A DNA stretch of 24,753 bases from Haplosporangium gracile (lineage: Eukaryota; Mortierellomycota; Mortierellomycetes; Mortierellales; Mortierellaceae). Both the position numbers and the translations under genes were made by a program. The notes beneath the pieces are model-generated. The model made no database searches, was not told the DNA's origin, and saw only the letters and a list, made by a program, of their open reading frames with translations. The stretch covers positions 30,774 to 55,526 of the forward strand of contig JAAAUF010000115.1 in the NCBI GenBank assembly GCA_015499985.1, in the 5' to 3' direction. This document shows positions 9,529 through 21,500 of the stretch, piece after piece (the first letter of the stretch is position 1; every line of letters starts with the position of its first letter).

Positions 9529-11445
9529 TGTGTACGGTTCGTTTTGTTAAGGAGTGGAGTGAGAGATATTTTAAGGTAGAAAGAAAGGTGTGGCAAAGAG
9601 CGTTGAATAGGAGTGTGATTTTAGAAAAAAGAGTGAAGTGAGTGGGAAGAGTGGAGAGAAAAAAACAAGAGAGGAAGGCAGGAGAGAAGTGGAAGAAAAA
9701 AGTGAAAAGAGAGAAAGGAAGGAAGAAGAAGATGTGGAAGAAGAAGAGGAGACAAAGTGGGGCGAAATAAGAATGCGCTTGAAAAAGAAAAGGGAACTCG
9801 TGGCAATTGAGCATTGTAGATAAGTCTCGGTCGTGCGTACGCCTGTGGCCATGTGCGTTGAAGAGAAAGCAAACAACAAAAACAAAAGAAAAAAAAAAGG
9901 CCGACAAAACAGTCTGTTCATTGTGGTGTTGGTGGTTGGCTACTCTTTTGGTTTGCCTTGCCTTCTTGCCCTCTGTCTGTTCGTCTGTGTTTGTCTCGTC
10001 TCTGTAAACCTTGTTGTTGTATGCATCCTCTTGTACGACGGACCATGACAAACAAGAGACAGGGAACACAACACAGAAGAGCCAGCAGACCAAAGGAGGA
10101 AAAAAAGAAAAGAACCCCAAAGCAATGCAAGCGGAGGAGAGAGAATGACCCACGGGAAAGAGAAAGAAGAAGAGAGAGCAATAACATAACTCTTCCTTTC
10201 CTCCCATCCTCCCATTCCCCCTCACCCTTCCCACTATGCATGTACCATTGGCATCATTGGACTATTTTTTTTTTTAGCCATGCTGCTGAGTGTGTTGTCA
10301 AAATTGCTCCCGTCGAACACCGCTGTGTACTTGCGATTCCTCTCACCTTGCCAGTTGTTGCCTTAGGTGGCATGACATGTCTGCATCAAACCTGATCCTG
10401 CCTTTTGTCCTGTAACGCCCTAGCCAAGCAGACGATCCAGTTTGATCCAATCCAACCAGGATTCAACTGAACATACCCATGCCCCGATCGTAAATGGGAT
10501 CAATGGCCATTGAATAGAAAATCGAACGAACATGCACACACATACTGTACAAAGAAAGGAGATAAAGAGAAGGTGGCGGTACAGTCTGGTTACATGGAAA
10601 AACATGAGAAAAAAAGAAAGAGAGAGAAAACATCCCTACATCCTCTTCTTTTGACAGTTGGGTCCAAGGGGAAAAGAAGAGGGAACAACTGGTAAAGTTT
10701 CTCTTCCAACTCTAGCTCAGATCAAGATGAGATGGACGCCTTTACCTATCGTCGCTGAGTGGCGCTTCCTTTCTTCTCCTCCCTTCCTCGCCCCTATTCA
10801 TTACTTTTTTTCTTTTCAATTGATTCTATGCTCCCATGCCTACCCATCCATGCATGGCTGTGTCGAATTCAACACTCCTTTTGGTTTTTTTTTTTTCGAT
10901 CAACTTGATAGACAAAAACTTTTTGATTTTTGCCACCAACGTCCTGTTCCTGAAGTATAACAAGTGCGACTGCAAAAATATCCGGTGACGTTTTTACTCC
11001 TCTTGAGAGACAGGGCGAGACGAGCAACGGCGAGCTCGCAGTGGTGGGCTGTGGTGGGATCACATATTACTTTTTTAGAAATTGAACTTTTTTCCCGCTC
11101 ACTCTCTCTCTCTCCTTTTTATTCCCTTTTTACTCTGTCGGTCTGTCTGTCATTCACCCACACTAGCAAACAAAGAAAAGAACGACACACACACACACAC
11201 ACACACTCCCTTTCCTCTAACCCCTCCACCACTTCTTCCTTCTACTTTCTCTTTGCTCGTCACTTTTCACGTCGCCACCATACCTTCTCACTCTGATGAC
11301 CATTTGAACCCATCCTTACCTATTCAACTCGCACCTTCCTTCCACCTTCAACTCCCATACCTTGTAGTGGCCTTGATCTTCTCACTTCACCTCTCGACCC
11401 TCGCCTCTCCCCTCTCGCCCATTGTGAAATAACAATATTCACAAT
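9529..11445. promoter_or_regulatory. 1.9-kb divergent promoter region between BTB and KDM5 genes
   Basis: I see no gene here; the frames are low-complexity. The plus strand is purine-rich at about 9610-9800 and again at 10080-10180, with pyrimidine-rich stretches between and after (about 9900-10015 and 10190-10235), and an 11-base T run at 10265-10275. Next to the KDM5 start there are CT-rich tracts (about 11095-11130 and 11210-11400). Relative to each gene, the proximal region is pyrimidine-rich on the coding strand, as is common in fungal leaders. Confidence 0.45.
11185..11206. repeat. (AC)11 microsatellite
   Basis: An uninterrupted AC dinucleotide run of 22 bases lies about 240 bases upstream of the KDM5 start codon, inside otherwise CT-rich leader or promoter sequence. 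Confidence 0.9.
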
Positions 11446-14400
11446 ATGATGAAACAGGCCAAACACAAGCCTGTCCAGACCACACACCACAAGGCCCCTG
11501 CTCTCGACCTCTCCACAGTCGCCACAACCGCCCCTCCAGAAAATCCATCAACTCGCTCCCCAACGCGGATCTTTGGTCTCGTCGAAGCGCCTTGCTTCTA
11601 TCCAACAGCTGAACAGTTTACCGAGCCTCTCAAATACATCGAAAGTATTCGACCCGAGGCCGAGAAGGCCGGCATCTGCAAAATCATCCCGCCTACTGGA
11701 TGGAAACCAACATTTGCCCTTGATACTGAGGTAAACAACAGTGGCGAGGTTTTTATGATAGACTGGATTGTTTCCTTTACGATCTCAGAAGAACTAATGA
11801 GAACGAGAGAAGAGAAAGCAAGGATGGAAATGAAATGTCAAAGAGGAGTGGATGTAATGACTTGGATATTCTTATCCGAATGAGAGAAAAAGCGACCAAT
11901 GCCACCTTTTTTTTTTTCTTTTGTTGCTGATTGCCAGACATGGATCAACTACCCACCCTGTTCCCCAGATTGCAGTCTTTGTTTTCTCTAACAGATATAT
12001 GTTGCGTTATCCATAACAATAGGTCTTTCGCTTCAAGACCAGGATTCAAAAACTCAACAGCATGGAGGGCGAAACGAGGACTAATCTGAACTATCTGGAA
12101 CAACTCTACAAATTTCACAGTCAACAAGGACAGCCAGTCCTAAAGATCCCGCAGCTCGATAAGCGTCCGATCGACTTGTTTCGCCTCAAGAAGGAGGTTG
12201 CTGCTCGAGGAGGATACCAGAAGGTAGAGTAACTCTGATGTGCTAAGCAAGTGCAACAGTGTTTGCTCGGATCCTTAATCTTGCGAAACAAAAAAACAAA
12301 CATCACTAACTGTCCACTCATCCTTTACATCTATAGGTCACTTCAGGAAAAAAGTGGGCAGAAATTGGACGAGGACTCGACTACACCAGGAAACAGTGCA
12401 CATCACTCTCCAACGCCCTCAAGTCGGCATACATCAAAGTCATCCTTCCATATGAAATTTATCTCTCAAAACAAGCAAAACTTGCTCCCGAACCGCCAAC
12501 GCAGGACGCCAAAAAAGAACCAGTCAATACCTCTTCCAACGGCAAACAAGCGAGTCCCAGTGTACTTCTAACAACCAATCTCGCCCCGGAAACTCGAAAG
12601 TCGAAGCGCATCAAAAAGGATCCAGTCTCTTATGCAGGCAAGTCTCTCGTCAAGTTAGGTTTTTGCTACATGGCGATTTTAGCTTTCGTATTAACACTTT
12701 GCCACCAAAATTGAACCGAAACTGTAGATTCCGAACCTTCGTCGCCATCACATTCAGACAGGATGTCAAGTGAACCCAGATCCGTTAAGAGAGAGGATAC
12801 TAGTGAGGAATCATCGGACGTCTGCGAAGTCTGTCACACGGAACGCGATCTGGACAAGATGTTGATTTGCGATGGGTGCGAGCTGGGATACCACATGTAT
12901 TGCTTGACACCGCCGCTGAATAGCATTCCAAAGACCGACTGGTATTGTGCCAAATGTCTTGTTGCAGGAGACGAATTTGGATTTGAGGAAGGCGAAGAGT
13001 ACTCTCTTAGCAGCTTTCAGCAGAAATGTAACATCTTCAAGAAGAATTGGTTTGAGAAGTCAGGATACACGGATGGACGCGTGCCAGAAGACGCTGTCGA
13101 GCGCGAGTTCTGGAGGCTGGTGGAGAGCACATTTGAGACAGTGGAAGTGGAGTACGGCGCCGATCTTCATTCCACTCAACATGGAAGGTTTGTGAGACTT
13201 TTTGTCATCGCGCTGAGAAAGGTCATGTCATATGAGCGTTGTAAAGTATGGATCTTGACGCTGCCCTTTTTTAACTTGAACTTGATAGTGGATTCCCATC
13301 TCTGGAACGAAACCCCAACGACAAATACTCAACACATCCATCCAACCTCAACAACATGCCAGTTTTGCCAGAGTCGCTCTTCTGTCACATCAAGTCGGAT
13401 ATCTCAGGCATGATGGTCCCATGGCTCTATGTCGGCATGTGCTTCTCAACATTCTGCTGGCACAACGAGGATCATTACACCTACTCAGTCAACTATATGC
13501 ATTGGGGTGAGACGAAAACATGGTACGGCGTCCCCGCATCGGACGCGCTCAAGTTTGAGGACACTATGAGACGAGCTGTCCCAGAACTGTTCGAACAACA
13601 ACCCGACCTACTCTTCCAACTTGTCACCATGCTGTCCCCTGAACGACTTGTCGCCAACGGAGTCAAGGTTCTGGCACTGGATCAACGCCCTGGACAATTT
13701 GTAGTCACTTTCCCTCAGGCATATCATGCAGGATTTAACCATGGAGTAAGTGGCTCAATTGCCTGATCAATTTTGAGCCATTCGACAAAGTTTGAAACAC
13801 TTTAAAAAATGATACTAAGGCAGACTCTTTATTTTTATAGTTCAACTTTGCGGAGGCGGTCAATTTTGCGCCACCGGACTGGTGCAAGTTCGGACTGGAA
13901 TGTGTACAGCGGTATAAGGAGCATCGGAAGCACCCAGTGTTTTCACATGACGAGCTGATTCTCACGACTGCTTTGAGTGACACGAGTATCGCTACAGCGT
14001 ACTGGCTGAAGGATGGTATACAGGACCTTTTCGAACGAGAGACCTCTCAGCGGCGCGACGTCAAAAAAGAGTATTCAAACATCAAGGTCTCTGTGGAAGA
14101 CGCTGATCGGCCAGAGGAAGAGGTTCAATGTCTTCACTGTAACACCTATATCTACCTTTCTCAGATCGGATGCCAATGCCAGACGAAGGTCGTATGCCCT
14201 GACCACATTTCCGAGGTATGTTTGTTGAAGTTGAGCAAATTTGCTTTGTTCTTTGTTTTTAATGAAGCCGAGTCTAATATTTTTCTATTTTCATTGTGTG
14301 ATTTAGCTCTGCAAATGCGACTCGCCTAAGCGGTTCTTGCGTCTGCGGTACTCGGATGATCGCCTCAAGGAGATTCGGGACAAGATTGTGGAGACAGCTG

Positions 14401-17400
14401 CGATCCCTGATGCATGGACTCGGAAGTATAGGTCTACGATGATGGAAACTCGCACGCCATCTTTGAAACTCCTCCGCTCCCTCCTCGCCGAGGCCGATCG
14501 TATTCCTTTTCCCATCAAGGAAGCTGGCCACTTACGAAAATTTGTGGCCGAGGCAAATGACTGGGTCGAGGCGACAACCAAAGTTTTGGTCCGTAAGCAC
14601 CATCAGGGTCGCCGACTGTTGGAAAGAACTCACGGAACAAGTGGGAAGCGACTGGAAGATCTTCAGGATATGCTTCGCAGAGTGGAAAGAATGAGGTTTG
14701 ATTGCCCTGAAATCAAGCAGCTGGAGGACTCGATCGATACCATTCTGGAATATCGCGACGACGTTCGGAGGGCACTCAACAAACCCGAGCATGACCTTAA
14801 TGAGTGTCGGGAGCTGTATGAGATCGGCGTTTCGATGAACGTTGGCATGGACGAAATCGACCAGCTGGAGACGATTGTCAAGGATCTCATATGGATCGAA
14901 CGAGCTCATGCCAAGGGCGCCAATACGGAAGACTACCACTTGATCTGTAGTCTCGTTGCGGATGCTCGCAAGAGCGGTGTGTCGCTGTCGAACCCGCTTT
15001 TGAAGGATCTCATCGAGAAGGAGGAAGAGGGGCATTTTTGGGAGGAGAGGGCTCAGGCAGCATTGAACAGGAACCCCGTCGACTTGACAGAGCTGCAAGA
15101 CGTCATCAGGAGTGGCCAGGACATTCCGGTATCAAGAGCGATTCTCTCCAAGGCAGAGCACCTTTACAACAAGTCGGTGGATTGGGCCAAGTCTTCGGAT
15201 CAGCTGGTGGAACGGAGCGGCGAACCAGAATATGAGGACCGGCCATCCATCTCCGAGTTGAAGCGCGCATTGAAACTTGCGGAGACGGTCCCGATTGAGA
15301 TTGCTCACAAAAGCATGTTTGAGGAAGAGTCCAGAAAGTTCGACGACTGGATGGCCTGGACCCAGTCGCTTTTCTTGCAATTAGGCTCCAGGAGGTCTTC
15401 AGGATTTGAACTGGAAGAGTCATTGGAGGACCTGAAGGAAAATGTACAGGCATGCACGATGGAGGAGAAGATTCCGCCAATATTGGTTACAGCGAATGGG
15501 ATATTAGAGTCTCAAAAGGCTGACAAAATCAAGAACGGCGCGGGATATACAGTAACACCCGATGTCGAGGCGGAGTCTAGATTCGCTCAGCCCACCGGCA
15601 AACCTTCCGTGGAAGCCAACGGAGCACCGCCTGCGAAGAATGGAAACGCCGAGTCCTCTCATCGATCCTATGAGGCACCCTTGACAGCGGAAGAGGTTGC
15701 CCAGATCTCTAACTTGGCGACCAAAACCCTTTTGTACTCCAAATCAGAAACCATGGATCCGGATCGCGAAGAACCAATCTACTGTCTGTGCAGGAATCCA
15801 GAGTCTGGAATGATGGTGGAATGTGATGAATGTCACGAGTGGTACCACGGCACTTGCGTTCGCGTCACCAAACGGGAGGCTAGCTTGAAATCGAACTACA
15901 TCTGCCCGATCTGTAACTTGAGCCTTGTCATCCGACGCGACCGTCCCCGCCCCACACTGGATGAACTCGCAAGATGCTTTCATGAAGGACAGAGTCTCCG
16001 GTTTTACACCCCGGAAGTCCCGCTCTTAGGCGAGATTTTTGACCTGGCAGCACGGTTTCAGCAGAGGGTCGACAGGTTTTTGCACTACAAGCCTATTATG
16101 GAGGAGGACATTGGACAAGTCAAGGCGTACCTTCGGAAGATTGAGGGCATGGACATTGAGCTTCGGGAAGAGCGAGAGGCACTTCGTGGCCATGTTCTTC
16201 GACTTTGTCCCGATTCGATGCCTGCTCCTGTGGTGATGTTGTCCAACTACCCGACGGCCCCTCCCATGTCGACCATCACGAACCTCTGCCTCTGCCGCAA
16301 ACCGTTTGTCGAGACTGAAGCAAAAACAAACGATGGCGCTGTTCTGGTCCAATGTGGAGGCTGTCAGGATTGGCACCACATCTACTGTGTGGGTCTTAAT
16401 TTGGAGCAGGCACAGCGACTTAACAGGTTCTACTGTCCCGTCTGCACCGTGCTGAGAAAGAAGACGTATCAGTACGGCGCGCTTGAGTACCACGACGAAG
16501 GTAAGGAATTAACACTACCATGCTATGTGTTACATTTTTGCGTACCTTGAGCCTTTTTGCTGACTTTGTTTTTTGTATTTTTGTTCTCAATAGTTCAAGC
16601 AAGGGCGGCTGAGCGGATCCAGTACAATAAGGATCAGGCTGAGCTTCGTCGGAAGCGACGAAAGTCAAGCAAGGATGGGCCTGAGTTATCGGCTATTGCA
16701 CACGCAGCAACAGAAGGCGACCACGGGGCTGGACCAAAGTCACCAGTGGGAACGTTGACTGGCCCAGTTGAGGAAAGGAAGAAGCGACCTTACAAGAAGC
16801 GTGATCCTCTAGCGGACAATAGCGACAAGCCCAAACCGAAACGTCGAAAGTCGATTGTCCAGTCGATGCACCCAGTTGGAATTAATGGATCGATGTCACA
16901 GTCGTCCTCTACGCCGGGTTCTGGATCCGGATCAACGGCAACCCCTGTCCTTCCATCCTTCAGTGAAGGATTCCTGCTGCCCCATGATAGGCGTCCTCAT
17001 GACCGCCTTCCCAGCCTCCATCAGCATCACCCGCACGGCCCACTTCCACCTTCTCACCCTCATGGACCACCGCCGCAACAGCACTCTTCATCTCGGTCAC
17101 ATCCTTCATCGTCTCATCCCCCTTCATCGTCTCATCCCTCGCAGCCGTCTCACTCACGCTCGCATTCTCATTCTCGCCCACACCCGCCACCGCCACAGCA
17201 GCAGCAACAACCACATCCTCATGTTCGTACTCATGTTTCTCACCAGCACCAACAGCACACTTCCCACTCACATCCTCACCCCTCTCATCCGCAGCAACAG
17301 CCGCCGTCACATCATTCGCATGCGCACGCGCATCCTCACTCTCACCAAACGGCACCATATCCGCACTCGAGCCAGCATCCAAGAACAGGAGGATCTCACC

Positions 17401-18296
17401 CGATGCCGCCTCATTATCCTCACTCGCACGGACCACCCCACTCGCCTCATTCTCACCATCCGCCACCAACACAATCATCGAGATATCACGCGCCACCGCC
17501 GCAGCAGACGTTATCGCAGTCTCACCAGCGATATGGACTTCCAACTTCTGGTTCCAGCCCGCACTTGCCTCCATACCAGCCTCCGTCCAGAGATCACGTT
17601 CAACTGCCGCCAATCCATGGTAGACCACCCCTGACGCCTCCGTCACCTCACTCGCGATCTCAATCTCACTCTCATTCTCCGTCAAGCCATGAACGCACAA
17701 GTTTGCCGCCCTATAATAGCAGCGGTGGTAGAGGCAGAGTTGATGGTGGCAGCGATGGAAGGGATTCAGCGCACTATGCACCTGTTCAGCATAGTCATGC
17801 ACCTGTGCAAGGTCATTACCCTCCACCTCCATCTCATACTTCGATGCATCATCATCATCAGAGAGGAACCAGTGAGCACCATCTCCACCCGCACTCGCAC
17901 CAGCAGCCGCAGATGCTTCCTAACGACCACCATCACCCGCACTCGGCGCCGCCGCCTTCTCTCGGCAGCCATCATCATCGATCACCTCACCATCCGGGAT
18001 CGAGCCCCAATGGCGGGTACAGCAGTCGTGGAGGTCCACCTCCACCATCGCATGGTCCACTCCCGCCTGTTCTCCCACCACCACTCAAGCACCAACAACA
18101 GTCGATGCGAGGCAGTGGCGGTCCCAGGCCACCATCATCTTCGTCGTCGTTGTCGTCGGTCCAGCATGTCTCTCGAGATCATGACCCTATGAGGTCGTCG
18201 CAACATCAACACGGTCGTGAGTATCCTTCTCAGCTGGATAGGGGCAGTGGTGTCGATACCGAATCGGACGACGAAATCTCCGCCACTGTCCTCTGA
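11446..18296 (+). CDS. KDM5: KDM5/JARID1-type histone H3K4 demethylase, 1991 residues, 8 exons
   Basis: Exons are 11446-11730, 12023-12223, 12337-12637, 12728-13187, 13289-13745, 13841-14215, 14307-16500 and 16594-18296 (5976 nt; phases all match). Domains in order are JmjN (about 49-95, [18 protein letters not shown]), ARID (about 116-207), PHD1 (about 295-342, [12 protein letters not shown]), JmjC, C5HC2 zinc finger (about 650-705), PLU-1 helical region, PHD2 (about 1184-1235) and PHD3 (about 1352-1408). The JmjC Fe(II) triad is present: H474 and E476 in CWHNEDH, and H562 in YHAGFN. The 88-residue spacing is the same as in human KDM5A. It should remove H3K4 methyl marks using 2-oxoglutarate and oxygen, in the nucleus. 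The last exon adds about 570 residues of disordered His/Ser/Pro/Gln sequence, a tail not typical of animal KDM5. Intron 3 appears to use a GC donor; a GT alternative at 12659 keeps the frame and adds seven residues. Confidence 0.95.
12638..12727 (+). other. probable GC-AG intron in the KDM5 gene
   Basis: The donor reads CAG|GCAAGT, the strong consensus of GC-AG introns, and the acceptor is TGTAG at 12727. The splice is phase 1 and joins ...VSYA to DSEPSS in frame. The alternative GT donor at 12659 (TTAG|GTTTTT) is also phase 1 but a weaker match. Confidence 0.6.
16980..18000 (+). repeat. His/Pro/Ser codon-biased low-complexity coding repeat
   Basis: Within the last KDM5 exon, residues about 1550-1890 are built largely from CAY, TCN, CCN and CAR codons (repeated SHPHP, HSHS, PPPQQ motifs). 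A short tandem unit (CATCGTCTCATCCC context) occurs twice at about 17108-17141. The bias leaves long open frames on other strands, which are artefacts of composition. Confidence 0.8.
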
Positions 18297-18500
18297 GGAC
18301 CCCTTTGTTCAAACAAAAAATACTTTTGTAATAACACCATAGTTTGAAAACACATAACTATTTTCCCAGTGTCCATCCTCTATCTATTCGCTCCATGTAC
18401 CAACTCTTTTTATCACAACAATAATAATAACAATTGCTTTCAGTACGTTTCAAGAAATGGAAAAAGAAAGTTTTTAATTTTCACTTTAGTCCTTCCTTGA
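18297..18500. terminator. shared 3' region of two convergent genes
   Basis: A 204-bp AT-rich gap lies between the KDM5 stop and the stop of the opposite gene. It contains AATAATAATAAC-like sequence at about 18420-18432 that could serve 3'-end formation. No gene fits here. Confidence 0.4.
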
Positions 18501-21500
18501 TCAGTCGTGTTTCCGTCGCTTGTTGGTTTCTTGAGGGACAATTGATCGATGATCGCGAGACGATTTTCGGCGGTGGGAAAGGGGACGACCCCGATGCGTT
18601 CCTGACGTTGATGTAGACGTAGACGCCTCTGTGCTGGTTCTTATCTTCATCTTCCCCGTCTTCCCGGCTTCACCTTTCTCGTCATCTTCGTTTCCGTCAC
18701 TATCGTCATCATCGTCATCATCGCCAGACTCTTCTTCTTCTTCGGACTCCTCCTCTTCGACGTAGGCACTACTACCGTTGCTGCTACTGATGCTGCCCCG
18801 GCTGGACGGAGGGTTCATATAGAAGCTGGCGGTGGTTCCTGCAGATGAGGGAGCAGTTGTCGGATGGAAGAGTGGAGGCTTCTGTTCCTCCTCCACTTGC
18901 TGCTGAGGTTGATACTGATGGTGGTGCTCTTGGAGGTGGAGTCTTTGTAACCGCTGTTGGGCTTGCCTCTGTTCACGTTGGTGTTCTTGTTGACGCGGAG
19001 AGGTGGTCTGGGAGTCGTGGTTGGGTGTTTGAGGATGTTGTTGGTGGTTGTGGTGGGAAGAGTATGGACTGTAGTAGGGATGGTGCTGGTTGTTGTAGGA
19101 CGAGACCTGCTCGTGGTGTTCTTGCTCCACTTCTTCTTCCATGTCCTTATCCTCCTTCGTGGCCATCATCATCTCCTCATCGTCATCTTTCTCAAGGCGC
19201 GGCTGTTGTTGTTGGAGGGATGAAGGTTTTTCAGTGTGCATCTTCGAAGAGTCAGCGTCTTGAACATGACCAGTAGAAGCAGTAATGCTAACAGCGCCCG
19301 CGCCGTCACCACCACCACTACTACCTTCAAGGTACCCACCAGTACCATCCTCCTCAGCAGAGATACAAGAAGGTTCAGCAGGCTCGTGATGCACCATCAC
19401 TTCCTTGGAAGGATCACAAACAGTCAAAGGAAACGACATCTCAAGTCGACATTCCTCCCCCTCACGGACATACTCTGCAACCACTACGATCGTACAGGAT
19501 TCATCCCCCGCACTCGGGATCCCTTTTAGTTCTCCGCGGTGCCATTTCAGCCAGCTGGGAAGCCATGGGCTACTGAACTTTGCAGCCGGACCTATATTTT
19601 TGCGTTGATTGTGATCGACAGAAGGTCAGCGGGTCACGTAATTTTTCCGAGTTTCAATGCACAAAAAAAAAAAAGGTAGAAAGAGACTTACAAGACATTT
19701 GAGCATCCCAGATGCGGGGCGAATAGACATATGGGATACCGACACGGGCATACTTGATGATCTGACCTGCAATCCGACTCGAGTACTCTCGGAACTCCCA
19801 CCGCACAGGACTCGTCGGCCTCCGCACAATTCCCAACCCGCCCCCTGCTGCCGAAATCGCCTCGGGTCCAATCTGTCTCGGGTCCATATCTGGTGGTAGG
19901 GGGTCATAGAACCCTGTTGTCGTTGTCGTGGAGGCTTTGATGGAGGGCATTGAAGTCGCAGAAGATGTCGAAGGCGTCGCCGACGCACCCGAAGAATCAC
20001 TCGAAGAACCCACCAGCCCAACCGACTCGGACCCAGAGGTAGGCGCAACATTTGAAATCTTGCGCGCCTCAATATTCCAAACATGATTGCCCTTAGACTT
20101 CTGCTTCTTTCCATCCTCGTTAAATCGGGAGATGTACCGATGTTTCCAGAGGTAGAGTTTGACTTTTCGAAGCGGAAGGATATCTTCTGTGAGACCGTGT
20201 TGAATCAAGGAATCGTGGAAAGCGTTGGTGAAGGCTTGGATTCGGAATTTGAAAGGCCGGAATTCAGTGGAGGCTTCGAGGCGTTCCATTTTTTTGGCCA
20301 TGAGCGGTTGGTGGCTATTATTCAGTATGCCGTAGAAGAAAAGCATTTGTTTAGAAAAAAAATGTGATACACTATTATTTCATGCACACAAAAGAAAACA
20401 TGTATCGGGATGCTTTCTTCCTCTTGACAAACAAACAAACAACCCCCCCCCCGTTTGTTTTTTTGTCGCCATCGTGCCCCGCTTTTTTGGTCATGATTAT
20501 GGCAATGCCCCTCATAACTCGAATGAAAAAAAAAAAAAAGGGAAAAGAAAAAGATATATTCCGAAACCTCCTTTTCATTTCTTAATTTGTTTCCCTCCAC
20601 CTGTCTGTGTGTGGAATGATGAGAAATACAGATGGAGACACAAGAAGGAAGAGATCGTCCCTCCCTGTGCATCACGCGGTAAGTTCGGTATGCGATGATT
20701 GATCAACAAACAAGATCGCGGACGGATGATCGGGAATCGACGATCTCCTTTTCCAAATACGTGTATCTTTGTTTTGAATGTAAAAACAAGTCTCACATCC
20801 TCCAACCTTCTTTTTCCCGTGTTGCTTTCTTTGTCTGATTTGACACAGAATCAGTTGCTCTCTCATAGTCTTCTTAAGCTTTTTCTCTCAAGAAAAAAAA
20901 GAAATATCAAAGACTTACATGTGGTCACCCTTGGCATCGCACACTTTCACTAGACATGACGAAAAGAGAGAAAAAGAAAGAAAAATATTAAGAATGTTTA
21001 CAATTACAGATAAAAAGAAGGTAAACACGAATTCACAAGTCGCAATAAAAAAAAAACTTACAGTCAGAACAGATACGCTGGAGAAACTTGAAAAAGATAT
21101 CATCCAACTTGGCTACGACCTCGGGTTCCAAGGGTGCATGAAACTGAGTACGAGACCCCGTATTATCTCCGCGCGATGAAAACACCAATCCAGGGATCGC
21201 TGCTGTCGGTGCTCCTGACGCATTTGTTACCAGTCCACCAAATGCTGTGCTGGGACCTCCACGGACTGGGAGGCTCGCTCCATTTCCTCCTCCTGATGTT
21301 CTTGTTGACTGAGAGCCCGATGTAGATCCTGATGCACCACCTGATGCTGTTGCTGTTGATGACGAAGACGGGAGATTCACTATTGCAGAAGCTTTGGAAG
21401 GTCCAACATTCCTGGGTTGAGGCACAGGTGGTGGCGACGAAGGAAGCTGATGATTCGAGACCGCTAACCGCTTCACGTAAGGGTCCCTAATATCCTGCTC

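Noticed and set aside
9326..10234. 302-codon minus-strand frame rich in Phe, Ser and Leu
   Set aside because: It overlaps the BTB start in another frame and consists mostly of translated pyrimidine tracts. The BTB frame has a real domain and its own ATG.
9529..11445. A hidden gene or RNA gene in the 1.9-kb divergent gap
   Set aside because: No frame has non-repetitive protein-like sequence, no splice-compatible conserved exons were seen, and I could not recognise a tRNA or other RNA fold by eye.
12659..12660. GT donor as the main 5' splice site of KDM5 intron 3
   Set aside because: TTAG|GTTTTT matches the donor consensus poorly, while the upstream CAG|GCAAGT is a near-perfect GC donor. It remains possible as a minor alternative.
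16960..17832. 290-codon open frame antisense to the KDM5 tail, and a 259-codon frame on the same strand at 16855-17634
   Set aside because: Both result from CAY/TCN/CCN codon bias of the His/Pro/Ser tail, which depletes stops in other frames. Neither shows domain-like sequence, and the sense frame is joined in phase to KDM5.
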